NCBI GenBank assembly: GCA_018242485.1
Contig: JAFEBV010000042.1
Location: 1-64,000, forward strand
Direction of reading: 5' to 3'
Source: Pseudomonadota bacterium
GTDB lineage: Bacteria > Pseudomonadota > Gammaproteobacteria > Xanthomonadales > Xanthomonadaceae
DNA length: 64,000 nucleotides
The position numbers were made by a program, and so were the translations under genes. Numbering within the stretch: position 1 is the stretch's first letter; every line of letters starts with the position of its first letter. Positions 1-9,877 of this stretch are shown here, in pieces. The notes beneath the pieces were generated by a model that saw only the letters and a program-made list of their open reading frames with translations, was not told where the DNA came from and did not search any database.

Positions 1-118
1 CGTGAATCGTGAATCGTGAATCGTGAATCGTGAATCGTGAATCGTGAATCGTGAATCGTGAATCGTGAATCGTGAATCGTGAATCGTGAATCGTGAATCG
101 TGAATCGTGAATCGTGAA
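1..118. repeat. Heptanucleotide tandem array (CGTGAAT)n
   Basis: Sixteen perfect copies of the 7-bp unit CGTGAAT plus a six-base partial copy run from the first base, so the array is cut by the window edge and may be longer. It lies downstream of the 3' end of the metH2 gene. No reading frame is supported here. The remaining 82 bases before the metH2 stop show nothing I can name. Two other arrays with a 7-bp period but different units occur at 43852 and 51193. Confidence 0.97.
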
Positions 119-200
119 AGCATGTCATCGGTTTGTACCGTCGCATTGCATTCGTGTTTGCACTTTTCGTTCACCACTTACCGATCACCGCATCACCGCA

Positions 201-2990
<2,790 letters not shown>

Positions 2991-3055
2991 GGGGTTACTC
3001 CTCTCCGCGGGGCGGGAGAAATTCAGGAAAAGCCAGGCAAGGAGTAGCGCTTCGC

Positions 3056-3172
3056 TCCTCCCCCTTCCCTTGGAAGGGGGAGGTTGGGAGGGGGTTGGAA
3101 GGGCTGCGGCAGGGTGGATTCGTGTGGAAACAACCCCACCCCAACCCTCCCCTGCACGCAGGGGAGGGGGCA
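3056..3172. repeat. Dispersed repeat (type B) between the two metH genes
   Basis: Two short inverted modules, one around CCCCCTTCCCTTGGAAGGGG and one around CCCTCCCCTGCACGCAGGGG, occupy almost the whole 201-bp gap between metH1 and metH2. Related C-rich/G-rich modules recur at 37817-38210, 42148, 47497 and inside ccoI. The gap keeps an open frame with metH2 up to the metH1 stop. Confidence 0.85.
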
Positions 3173-3191
3173 TGTTGCGCGATACCGAAGT

Positions 3192-4286
3192 TCATGCCGC
3201 AATCTCCTCCACGCGCGTGTCGGGCAATGTGCGCGGCGGTACATCCGCCACCGCCTGCGCGATCGCGTGGATGTGCTCGGGGGTGGTGCCGCAGCAACCG
3301 CCGACGAGGTTGAGCAAGCCCGATTGCGCGAACTCGCGCAACATCCGCGCCATGTCCGCCGGGGTTTCGTCGTAGCCGCCGAAAGCATTGGGCAGGCCGG
3401 CGTTGGGATGCGCGCTCACGCGGCACTCGGAAACCTGCGCGAGCACGTCCACATAGGCGCGCAGGTCCTTGGCGCCGAGCGCGCAGTTCAGGCCGATCGC
3501 GAAGGGATGCGCATGCCGCAGCGAATACCAGAAGGCATCGGCGGTCTGCCCGGAGAGCGTGCGCCCGGATTTGTCGGTGATGGTGCCGGAGATCATCACC
3601 GGCAGCCGGCAACCGGCGGCGGCGAAAGCGTCGTCGATGGCGAACAGCGCGGCCTTGGCGTTGAGGGTGTCGAACACCGTCTCGACCATCAGCACGTCCG
3701 CACCGCCTTCGATCAGGCCTTCGGCGGCCTCGCGGTAGGCGACGGCCAGGGTTTCGAAATCGATGTTGCGGAATCCCGGATCGTTCACGTCGGGGCTGAT
3801 CGAGGCGGTGCGGCTGGTCGGGCCCAGCACGCCGATCACGTAACGGCCTTGCGACGGATCGGCGGCTTCGGCGGCATCGCAACAAGCGCGCGCCAGCGTC
3901 GCGCCTTCGCGGTTCAATTCACGCGCCAGATGCTGCAAGCCGTAATCGGCTTGGCTGATGGACGTGCTGTTGAACGTGTTGGTTTCCAGCAGATTCGCAC
4001 CGGCATCCAGATAGGCGCTGTGGATCTGTGCGATCACGTCCGGGCGGGTGAGCGTGAGCAGGTCGTTGTTGCCGCGCAGGTCGTGCGCTTTCGGCGCAGC
4101 ATCGCCGTAGTCGTGGCTGGCATCGAAACCGCCTGCGAAGCGCTCGCCACGGAAGTCGGCTTCGGCCAATTCGTGGCGCTGGATCATGGTGCCCATCGCG
4201 CCGTCGATGACGAGGATGCGCTGCGCCAGTTCGGCTTGCAGGCGGGCGACGCGCGCGGGATTTTTCCAGGGCAGTTCGAGGGACAT
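3192..4286 (-). CDS. metH: Methionine synthase, homocysteine-binding part
   Basis: This protein of about 364 residues is the zinc-dependent homocysteine S-methyltransferase module of methionine synthase, which presents homocysteine thiolate to methylcobalamin on the partner protein. It shows the family N-terminus [11 protein letters not shown], and the zinc cysteines sit in GLNCALG and GGCCGTTP. I prefer ATG 4286 (MSLELPW), which has GGA nine bases upstream; ATG 4295 and TTG 4310 are also in frame. It lies 49 bp downstream of the sahR-like gene and 201 bp upstream of metH2 on the same strand, so the three probably form one operon. It shares the reading frame of metH2 and is separated from it by its own stop codon and repeat DNA. 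Confidence 0.95.
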   Translation of the reverse strand: MSLELPWKNPARVARLQAELAQRILVIDGAMGTMIQRHELAEADFRGERFAGGFDASHDYGDAAPKAHDLRGNNDLLTLTRPDVIAQIHSAYLDAGANLLETNTFNSTSISQADYGLQHLARELNREGATLARACCDAAEAADPSQGRYVIGVLGPTSRTASISPDVNDPGFRNIDFETLAVAYREAAEGLIEGGADVLMVETVFDTLNAKAALFAIDDAFAAAGCRLPVMISGTITDKSGRTLSGQTADAFWYSLRHAHPFAIGLNCALGAKDLRAYVDVLAQVSECRVSAHPNAGLPNAFGGYDETPADMARMLREFAQSGLLNLVGGCCGTTPEHIHAIAQAVADVPPRTLPDTRVEEIAA

Positions 4287-4335
4287 CGTTTTCATTCCGC
4301 GTAGAGGCAATGGCGTGCGCGCAAGCGCAACGCGA

Positions 4336-5262
4336 TCAGGATTTGACGGCGTGCAAGGCCAGCACTTCGAAATGCGGCGGGCGTTTTTCGCGCATCACCG
4401 GTTCGCATGAGGTCACTCGCAGCTTGGCTTTTTCCGCCATCTTCGTCAGTTCTTTCGACGTGAAGCCGAGGTTGGCGTGGCCGTAGGGCGTCACCACGTC
4501 GCGGTGCTCGTGGCGGGCGATCGCGGTGACCACCAGCCGCCCGCCCGGGCGCAGCACGCGCGCGGCCTGCGCCAGCGCGAGTGCCGGCTTGGGCGAGTAC
4601 GCCAGCGCCTGCATCAGCAGGGCGAGGTCGAAACCGGCATCGGGCAAGTCGAGCGCGTGCATGTCGCCGACCAGCACGCGCACGTTGCGATGCGGCTTCA
4701 GGCGCTCGCGCGCGGCGGCGGCGACGCGCTCGCTCGCATCCACGCAAACATAGCTGCGCGCGTGCGAGGCCAGCAGTTCGGCCAGCGCGCCATCGCCCGA
4801 GGCCACGTCGATCACGTCGCCGGCGCTGAGCAGGGGCAGGGTGGCGCGCGCCATCGTCTCCCAGGTGCGGCCGGGCGAGTAGTGGCGCTCCATGTCGCCG
4901 GCCACGGTGTCGGCCCAGTTCTGCTCGGAGGCGCGCAGCGCCAGCACCGTTGGCAGGCGCTCGCCGTCCTGGCGCAGCAGCGGGTCGTCGGTGCCCTCGC
5001 GCAGAGCGCGCCACAACGCCGCTTCGGCGCCGTCGAGATCGTCGCTCAGCCGGTAATACGCCGACACCCCGGCACGGCGGTCGCGCACCAAGGCGGCTTC
5101 TTTGAGCTTGGCTAGATGCGTGGACACGCGCGGCTGCGCGAGGTGGGTGATGGTGGCCAGTTCGGCGACCGTCAGCTCCTCGCGTTCGAGCAGGGCGAGC
5201 AGGCGCACGCGGGTGGGATCGGCGAGCACGCGCAGGCAGGAGGACCAATCCTCCAGGTGCAT
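4336..5262 (-). CDS. sahR: ArsR-family regulator fused to a SAM-methyltransferase-like domain (SahR-type)
   Basis: The 308-residue protein has an N-terminal winged helix of the ArsR family (about residues 5-85, [14 protein letters not shown] and [14 protein letters not shown]) and a C-terminal Rossmann methyltransferase-like domain (about 140-300, glycine motif [13 protein letters not shown]). The metal-sensing ELCVCDL motif of ArsR/SmtB is replaced by ELTVAELA, so metal sensing is unlikely. This architecture next to metH matches SahR, an S-adenosylhomocysteine-responsive regulator of the methionine cycle in Proteobacteria. The assignment rests on architecture and context, not on measured binding. 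Start ATG 5262 has AAAGGA upstream. A two-tier palindrome lies immediately upstream and may be its own operator. Confidence 0.8.
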   Translation of the reverse strand: MHLEDWSSCLRVLADPTRVRLLALLEREELTVAELATITHLAQPRVSTHLAKLKEAALVRDRRAGVSAYYRLSDDLDGAEAALWRALREGTDDPLLRQDGERLPTVLALRASEQNWADTVAGDMERHYSPGRTWETMARATLPLLSAGDVIDVASGDGALAELLASHARSYVCVDASERVAAAARERLKPHRNVRVLVGDMHALDLPDAGFDLALLMQALAYSPKPALALAQAARVLRPGGRLVVTAIARHEHRDVVTPYGHANLGFTSKELTKMAEKAKLRVTSCEPVMREKRPPHFEVLALHAVKS

Positions 5263-5265
5263 GAA

Positions 5266-5293
5266 ATATCCTTTTATCGCGATTTAGAGATAT
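5266..5293. promoter_or_regulatory. Candidate SahR operator: nested palindrome
   Basis: ATATC at 5266-5270 is the inverted mate of GATAT at 5289-5293, and the inner ATCGCGAT at 5276-5283 is a perfect palindrome. Both share exactly the same dyad centre, 5279.5. The element starts four bases above the sahR-like ATG and overlaps its Shine-Dalgarno region. It is AT-rich within GC-rich surroundings. I infer autoregulation of the sahR-metH operon. Confidence 0.5.
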
Positions 5294-5419
5294 AGAAGAT
5301 TAGGGCGCGCGGCGCGGTGCGTCAAGGCGCGCAGCTTCGCCAACCCAGTCCGGGTCGCGATCCCGGCGGGTCATTTACAATGCGAGTTCGACATCGCATC
5401 CGCATCGAGGAGCCGCGCC

Positions 5420-6580
5420 ATGGATTTCCAGTTCACCGAAGAGCAGTTGATGATCCAGGACGTGGCGCGGCGGATCGCGCAGGAGAAGATCGCCCCGTCG
5501 GCCGAGCACCACGACCAAACTGGCGAATTTCCCCTTGCGAACATCCGCACCCTCGGCGAGAACGGGCTGATGGGCATCGAGGTGCCGCACGAATACGGCG
5601 GCGCGGGCATGGATCCGATCGCTTACGTGCTGGCGATGATCGAGATCGCCGCCGCCGACGCCGCGCATTCGACCATCATGTCGGTGAACAATTCGCTGTT
5701 CTGCAACGGCATCCTGAAGTTCGGCAACGAGGAACAGAAACAGAAATACGTCAGGGCGATTGCCGAAGGCCGCGAGATCGGCGCGTTCGCGCTGACCGAG
5801 CCGCAGTCGGGCTCGGACGCCACCGCAATGCGCTGCAAGGCGGTCAAGCAGGCCGACGGGAGTTTCGTCGTCAACGGCAAGAAGAGCTGGATCACCTCCG
5901 GCCCGGTGGCCAAGTACATCGTGTTGTTCGCGATGAGCGATGCCGACAAGGGCGCGCGCGGCATCACCGCGTTCATGATCGACACCACCCAACCGGGATT
6001 CTTCCGCGGCAAGACCGAACCCAAACTCGGCATCCGCGCCTCGGCCACCTGCGAGATCGAGTTCCAGGATTACCGCGTCGGCCCCGAGGACGTGCTCGGC
6101 AAGGAAGGCGAAGGTTTCAAGATCGCGATGGGCGTGCTCGACGCCGGCCGCATCGGCATCGCCTCGCAGGCGATCGGCATCGCCCGCGCGGCTTACGAGC
6201 GCACGCTCGAATACGTCAAGGATCGCAAGGCCTTCGGCGCGCCGATCGGCACCTTCCAGATGACCCAGGCCAAGATCGCCGACATGAAGTGCAAGCTCGA
6301 CGCGGCGACCTTGCTCACGCTGCGCGCGGCGTGGCAGAAGGGGCGGTTCGAGAAGGGTGGGGCGCGCTTTTCCAACGAGGCGGCGATCGCCAAGCTCACC
6401 GCCTCCGAGGCGGCGATGTGGATCGCCCATCAGGCGGTGCAGATCCACGGCGGCATGGGCTATTCGAAGGAAATGCCGCTGGAGCGGTACTTCAGAGACG
6501 CCAAGATCACCGAGATATACGAGGGCACGTCGGAAATCCAGCGTCTGGTGATCGCGCGCAACGAGACCGGCTTGCGCTGA
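5420..6580 (+). CDS. Acyl-CoA dehydrogenase (short-chain/butyryl type)
   Basis: This 386-residue flavoenzyme would oxidise an acyl-CoA to the trans-2-enoyl-CoA, passing electrons to ETF. It has the full three-part fold: an N-terminal helical domain (FTEEQLMIQDVARRI), a middle beta domain (FALTEPQSGSDA, GKKSWITSG) and a C-terminal helical domain (DRKAFGAPIGTFQ, QIHGGMGYS). The catalytic glutamate is probably the one in IYEGTSEIQRL. Length and motifs fit short-chain dehydrogenases; substrate length or a branched-chain role cannot be told from sequence. It is transcribed divergently from the sahR operon. Its last 28 codons are repeated just downstream. Confidence 0.93.
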   Translation: MDFQFTEEQLMIQDVARRIAQEKIAPSAEHHDQTGEFPLANIRTLGENGLMGIEVPHEYGGAGMDPIAYVLAMIEIAAADAAHSTIMSVNNSLFCNGILKFGNEEQKQKYVRAIAEGREIGAFALTEPQSGSDATAMRCKAVKQADGSFVVNGKKSWITSGPVAKYIVLFAMSDADKGARGITAFMIDTTQPGFFRGKTEPKLGIRASATCEIEFQDYRVGPEDVLGKEGEGFKIAMGVLDAGRIGIASQAIGIARAAYERTLEYVKDRKAFGAPIGTFQMTQAKIADMKCKLDAATLLTLRAAWQKGRFEKGGARFSNEAAIAKLTASEAAMWIAHQAVQIHGGMGYSKEMPLERYFRDAKITEIYEGTSEIQRLVIARNETGLR

Positions 6581-6595
6581 GGGCGGGCAAGATCA

Positions 6596-6634
6596 CGCTC
6601 CAGCGCGTCGCTTGCGGCGACGCTCGCTGGAGCG
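6596..6634. repeat. Long GC-rich hairpin between ACAD gene and its duplicated tail
   Basis: The arms CGCTCCAGCG (6596-6605) and CGCTGGAGCG (6625-6634) are perfectly complementary, and inside them CGTCGC (6606-6611) pairs with GCGACG (6617-6622). No T-run follows, so it is not a standard rho-independent terminator. The right arm is identical to sequence near 6478 in the acyl-CoA dehydrogenase gene, where the duplicated segment begins. Confidence 0.75.
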
Positions 6635-6726
6635 ATCGCCGCGATGCCAAGATCACCGGGATCTACGAGGGCACGTCGGAAATCCAGCGCCTGGTGATCG
6701 CGCGCAACGAGACTGGCTTGCGCTGA
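6627..6726 (+). pseudogene. Duplicated 3' fragment of an acyl-CoA dehydrogenase gene
   Basis: About 84 bases repeat the end of the upstream dehydrogenase, from its DAKIT codons to the TGA stop at 6724-6726. The copy differs by only about five bases; four changes are silent and one turns the glutamate of TEIYEG into glycine. The start of the fragment near 6627 is out of alignment with the parent by a small deletion. No start codon or upstream coding sequence accompanies it, so it is a remnant and not a gene. It may derive from the adjacent gene or from a paralogue elsewhere. Confidence 0.85.
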
Positions 6727-6746
6727 ATGCGCGAGGCAATTGCCCT

Positions 6747-6872
6747 ACTCCCTCCGGGAGAAGAGCCTGCCCCCGCGAAGGCTGGGGTGGCGCGAAGCGC
6801 CGGATGAGGGGTGAGAATCCTTGCTCCGGCGGCTCCTCACCACTACATCTCTTCCGAAGGGAGAGGGGTGGA
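6747..6872. repeat. Dispersed repeat (type A), degenerate copy
   Basis: The segment contains CCCTCCGGGAGAAG, then GGTGGCGCGAAGCGCCGGAT followed by GAGGGGTGAG, and ends with a half palindrome CTTCCGAAGGGAGAGG. It fills the space between the acyl-CoA dehydrogenase remnant and the convergent diguanylate cyclase gene. It is more eroded than the copies in metH and ccoI. Confidence 0.8.
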
Positions 6873-6891
6873 AGCCCTGCGGATGGAGGCT

Positions 6892-8619
6892 TCAGGCCGT
6901 GGACGGCCGATCCATGACCTCCCGCGCCGACGCCACCTTGTTGCGCCCGCTGCGTTTGGCGAAGTACAGCGCCTCGTCGGCACGGCGCAGCAGATCGTCG
7001 GGCTTGGCGCCATCGTCCGGGAATACGGCATAGCCGACCGACACCGTCACCTTCGGCAAGCTCGCGCCGCCGTGGACGACCTCCATCGCGGCGACGGCGG
7101 CGCGGATCGCTTCGGCGCGTTGGCGCGCGGATGCGTCGCCAGCGTCCAGCAGCACCACGGTGAACTCTTCGCCGCCGTAGCGGCAGGCGATATCTTCGTT
7201 GCGGGTGCTGCGCCGGAGTGTTTCGGCGAATTGCGTCAGCAGGATGTCGCCGGCTTCGTGGCCGTGGCTGTCGTTGAAACGCTTGAAGTGGTCGATGTCC
7301 AGCATCAGCACGGCCAGCGGCTGTTGATGCCGGCGCGCACGTTGCAGCTCGCGTTCCATCGACACTTCCAGATAGCGGCGATTGAACAGGCCGGTGAGCG
7401 GGTCGCGGATCGATTGCTCGCGCAGGCTCACCTGCAAACGCAGGTTGGACAGCGACAGCGCGAGTTGCTCGGACAACGCGGTAGCCAGACGGCGCTCGTG
7501 CGGATCGATGGCGCGCATCGCATCGATGGTCAGCACGCCGATCACCTCGCCCTGCGCCGCCAACGGCAGGCACAGGTAGCGCGACGCCGGAAAGTCCGGA
7601 TTGGGGTAGTGCACGTGTTTGCAGGTGAAACCTGCATCCGCACCCGCCATCGGATAGGGCTGGCCGCGGCGCAGCGCCCAGCAGTCGTCGGGCGGGAACA
7701 CCGATTCGGCGATCAGCCCGTGCGTGCCCCAGTGCGCGCCGACCGCGAGCAGGTTCTGGTCGGGATTGAGCAGGGCCAGCCGCCCGCCGAGCCCCGGCAG
7801 CAGTTCCGGCAGCATCTGCTGGGCGCCGCGGCGCACTTCATCCATGTCGCGGCACGATTGCAGCAATTCGCCGAAGTGGGCCAGTTGCTGCATGCTTTCG
7901 CCGAGCCGTCGCGATTCGTCCAGCGCCGCACGCAGGCGCAGGTTCGCATCGTGGGTGGTGCGCTGGTGCTCGTTCTGCCGGCGTACCGCGCGGCGGATCT
8001 GCCACAGCGCGAGGGCAAGAAAGAGGATGCTCAACGTCGCGCCGGCGACGGTGAGGGCGCGCGTGCTGCTCGCCGTGACGCGAGCCAGATCGCGGCGTGC
8101 GTTCATCGTCGTCACCTCGCTGGCGGCGATGTCGGCCGCCAGCCGGCGCGCCGGGCTGATCGGCAGCGCAGGCATGGTCGGCACCTGTCCGCTGCGCTTG
8201 CGGTCGGCAATCAGTTGCGCGAGCAGGTCGCGCCGCGCCGCCGCCGCCACCGCCATGGCGTGGACGCGCGAAGCCTGTGGCGGGTCGTCGGCGGTCAATT
8301 CCGCCAAGCCATGCATCTGCTCGGAAAGATGCAGCGAATATTCGGCGAAGTCGGTCTCGCGCATCGGATCGCCGGACACCGCATACACCACGGCATCGGT
8401 CTGCAACGATCCCAGCGCCGCCAGAGCCGACTGCGTGTGCTGCTGAACCTCCAGCGTGTGCGCGACCCGGCGGCTCTCGTCTTCCAGCCGGTCGATGGTC
8501 TGCCAGACGCGCACGGTGATGGCGGTCAGCACGCCGATCAGCACCACGAACAGCACCGACAGCCGGCGCACGAAAGCGGCGTTCGGAACAGGCGCGTCGG
8601 CGGGTGGGGCGATGGCCAT
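6892..8619 (-). CDS. Membrane-bound GAF-GGDEF diguanylate cyclase
   Basis: The protein (about 575 residues from ATG 8619, MAIAPPADAP) has a transmembrane helix near residues 15-35, a periplasmic helical sensor region, a second membrane helix near 185-205, a GAF-like domain around 265-400 and a C-terminal GGDEF domain. The active-site motif reads RYGGEEF. An RxxD inhibitory site (RNED) lies five residues before GGEEF, so it should make c-di-GMP and be feedback-inhibited. An upstream in-frame start at 8670 would add 17 residues of poor composition. The signal sensed is unknown. Confidence 0.92.
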   Translation of the reverse strand: MAIAPPADAPVPNAAFVRRLSVLFVVLIGVLTAITVRVWQTIDRLEDESRRVAHTLEVQQHTQSALAALGSLQTDAVVYAVSGDPMRETDFAEYSLHLSEQMHGLAELTADDPPQASRVHAMAVAAAARRDLLAQLIADRKRSGQVPTMPALPISPARRLAADIAASEVTTMNARRDLARVTASSTRALTVAGATLSILFLALALWQIRRAVRRQNEHQRTTHDANLRLRAALDESRRLGESMQQLAHFGELLQSCRDMDEVRRGAQQMLPELLPGLGGRLALLNPDQNLLAVGAHWGTHGLIAESVFPPDDCWALRRGQPYPMAGADAGFTCKHVHYPNPDFPASRYLCLPLAAQGEVIGVLTIDAMRAIDPHERRLATALSEQLALSLSNLRLQVSLREQSIRDPLTGLFNRRYLEVSMERELQRARRHQQPLAVLMLDIDHFKRFNDSHGHEAGDILLTQFAETLRRSTRNEDIACRYGGEEFTVVLLDAGDASARQRAEAIRAAVAAMEVVHGGASLPKVTVSVGYAVFPDDGAKPDDLLRRADEALYFAKRSGRNKVASAREVMDRPSTA

Positions 8620-8877
8620 GCGTCCGACAGTATTGCAGGGTCGTCGCCCCAACCGCGACGGCGTTGGCAAAAACCGGCGTTGCGGTTGACGGTGTGGGCT
8701 TTCAGGCGATCAACGGGCGGCTATCGCAGAAGGTCGACGTGAACAGCCATCGCATGCAGCCATCGCCAGCGTCGTTGCGATCAACGATGACCTGTCGAAC
8801 GACCTTTACCTTGCCCGCAGCGCCGCTGCCGACTATCATGCGCAACCTCATCGCAACGACCGCGTCGCTGCGACTCT

Positions 8878-8953
8878 GGCCGGGTAGCTCAGTTGGTAGA
8901 GCAGGGGATTGAAAATCCCCGTGTCGGCGGTTCGATTCCGTCCCCGGCCACCA
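8878..8953 (+). tRNA. tRNA-Phe (anticodon GAA)
   Basis: The 76-nt cloverleaf has acceptor stem GGCCGGG/CCCGGCC, a D-arm with AGCTCAGTTGGTAGAGC, anticodon loop TTGAAAA giving GAA, T-loop GGTTCGATTCC, and an encoded CCA end. It is the left flank of the restriction/toxin-antitoxin segment, with its 3' end facing that segment. The 258 bp upstream, to the diguanylate cyclase start, hold no gene I can support. Confidence 0.98.
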
Positions 8954-9120
8954 ATAAAATCAATGGCTTGCGTTTGGATGGCATTGATTGCAAACGCGAC
9001 TGCCGCCCTTCCAGCCCTGCACAGCCCCATTCGGCGGGATTTCGTGCGGATTCGCGCCAGCAGCGATGATACATGGAACGTGCTGGCGTCAACTTCGACG
9101 ACCGTGATGGCCGGATTCGG

Positions 9121-9471
9121 TTATGCGCGAGCGCGCGCCTTGCTCGTTTTGCGCGCCTTCGGCACAAGGTTCAGGCGCAGGTCGCAGCCTAGCGCATCGG
9201 CATAGCGGCGCAGCGTGGCAATGGATGGCGCATGCTTGCGACTGCCGGCGCTGGCTTCCAGTCGTGCGACGGATGCCTGCGCGATGCCCATGCGTCGCGC
9301 CACCTCGGTTTGCGTCAAGCCGGCGGCTTTGCGTGCGCGCAGCAGTTCGCCGAGTGCGGCGTATTCGTCTTCGAGCGCGGCGTATGCCTCTGCGTAGCCC
9401 GGACGCTTCATCCATCGCGCATGCAGCACGTCCAAGTCGATGGGCACGGGGTCGTAGGGTTCAACTTTCAT
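9121..9471 (-). CDS. higA: HigA-type antitoxin, XRE helix-turn-helix
   Basis: This 116-residue protein has an N-terminal helical extension (WMKRPGYAEAYAALEDEY) and a helix-turn-helix around residues 45-75 (GLTQTEVARRMGIAQASVARLEA). It should neutralise the adjacent HigB-like toxin and repress their shared promoter. Its start overlaps the toxin stop by four bases (ATGA), so translation is probably coupled. The toxin-before-antitoxin order is typical of HigBA. The arginine/lysine-rich tail (KARKTSKARARA) is unusual but short. Confidence 0.88.
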   Translation of the reverse strand: MKVEPYDPVPIDLDVLHARWMKRPGYAEAYAALEDEYAALGELLRARKAAGLTQTEVARRMGIAQASVARLEASAGSRKHAPSIATLRRYADALGCDLRLNLVPKARKTSKARARA

Positions 9472-9791
9472 TTTTTCATCTCCTTCAATCGTGCTCGCGC
9501 CATCTCAAGCTCGCGCACCGGGGTTTTCTCGGTCTTCTTCACGAAGGCGTGCAGGATCACGATGTGCTGCCCGATCACCGTGCAGAAAAACGCGCGCCCG
9601 ATGCCTTCGCTGCCCTTCACGCGAATCTCGAACAACCCCGCGCCCATCGCGCGTGTTCGCGGCATGCCCAAGTCGGGGCCGTGTTCGGCCATCGCTTCGA
9701 GCGTTCGTTTGTAGCTTGTGGCGATGCCCAATGGCCACACCTCCACGGTCGCGGCGACTTTCGGGCTGTAGTAGCTCAGTGTCCACGCCAT
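9468..9791 (-). CDS. higB: HigB/Gp49-like toxin (RelE superfamily)
   Basis: This 107-residue protein matches the phage Gp49-like/HigB group: a conserved core GAGLFEIRVKGSEGIGRAFF followed by IVILHAFVKKTEKTP, the strand and basic loop expected of RelE-fold ribosome-dependent mRNA nucleases. It precedes and overlaps higA. A TATAGT box and the partial palindrome GACTATATCAGTC at 9792-9804 abut the start codon and may be the HigA-controlled promoter/operator. Activity is inferred from family only. Confidence 0.87.
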   Translation of the reverse strand: MAWTLSYYSPKVAATVEVWPLGIATSYKRTLEAMAEHGPDLGMPRTRAMGAGLFEIRVKGSEGIGRAFFCTVIGQHIVILHAFVKKTEKTPVRELEMARARLKEMKK

Positions 9792-9804
9792 GACTATATC
9801 AGTC
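9792..9804. promoter_or_regulatory. Candidate HigA operator overlapping higB promoter
   Basis: GACT and AGTC form inverted arms around a five-base AT-rich core directly upstream of the higB ATG. On the coding strand a TATAGT -10-like box lies inside it. Its position next to a start codon suits autoregulation, but the palindrome is short. Confidence 0.35.
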
Positions 9805-9877
9805 TTGTTATGAATGGTTCGATGATCTGCAGATTGGCGTTACCGTCGCATCGCCGGCTGCCGCCAGCCGGAGCGGT

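Noticed and set aside
1..118. CRISPR array
   Set aside because: The unit is 7 bp, perfectly contiguous and without spacers.
6596..6634. Rho-independent terminator for the acyl-CoA dehydrogenase gene
   Set aside because: The stem is long, but no T-run follows on either strand.
5317..6726. A 469-codon open frame covering the acyl-CoA dehydrogenase in another phase
   Set aside because: It is a shadow of the dehydrogenase gene, arginine-rich and without family similarity.
8954..9120. Attachment-site repeat of the tRNA-Phe 3' end
   Set aside because: I found no second copy of the T-arm/acceptor sequence near the far end of the restriction segment.
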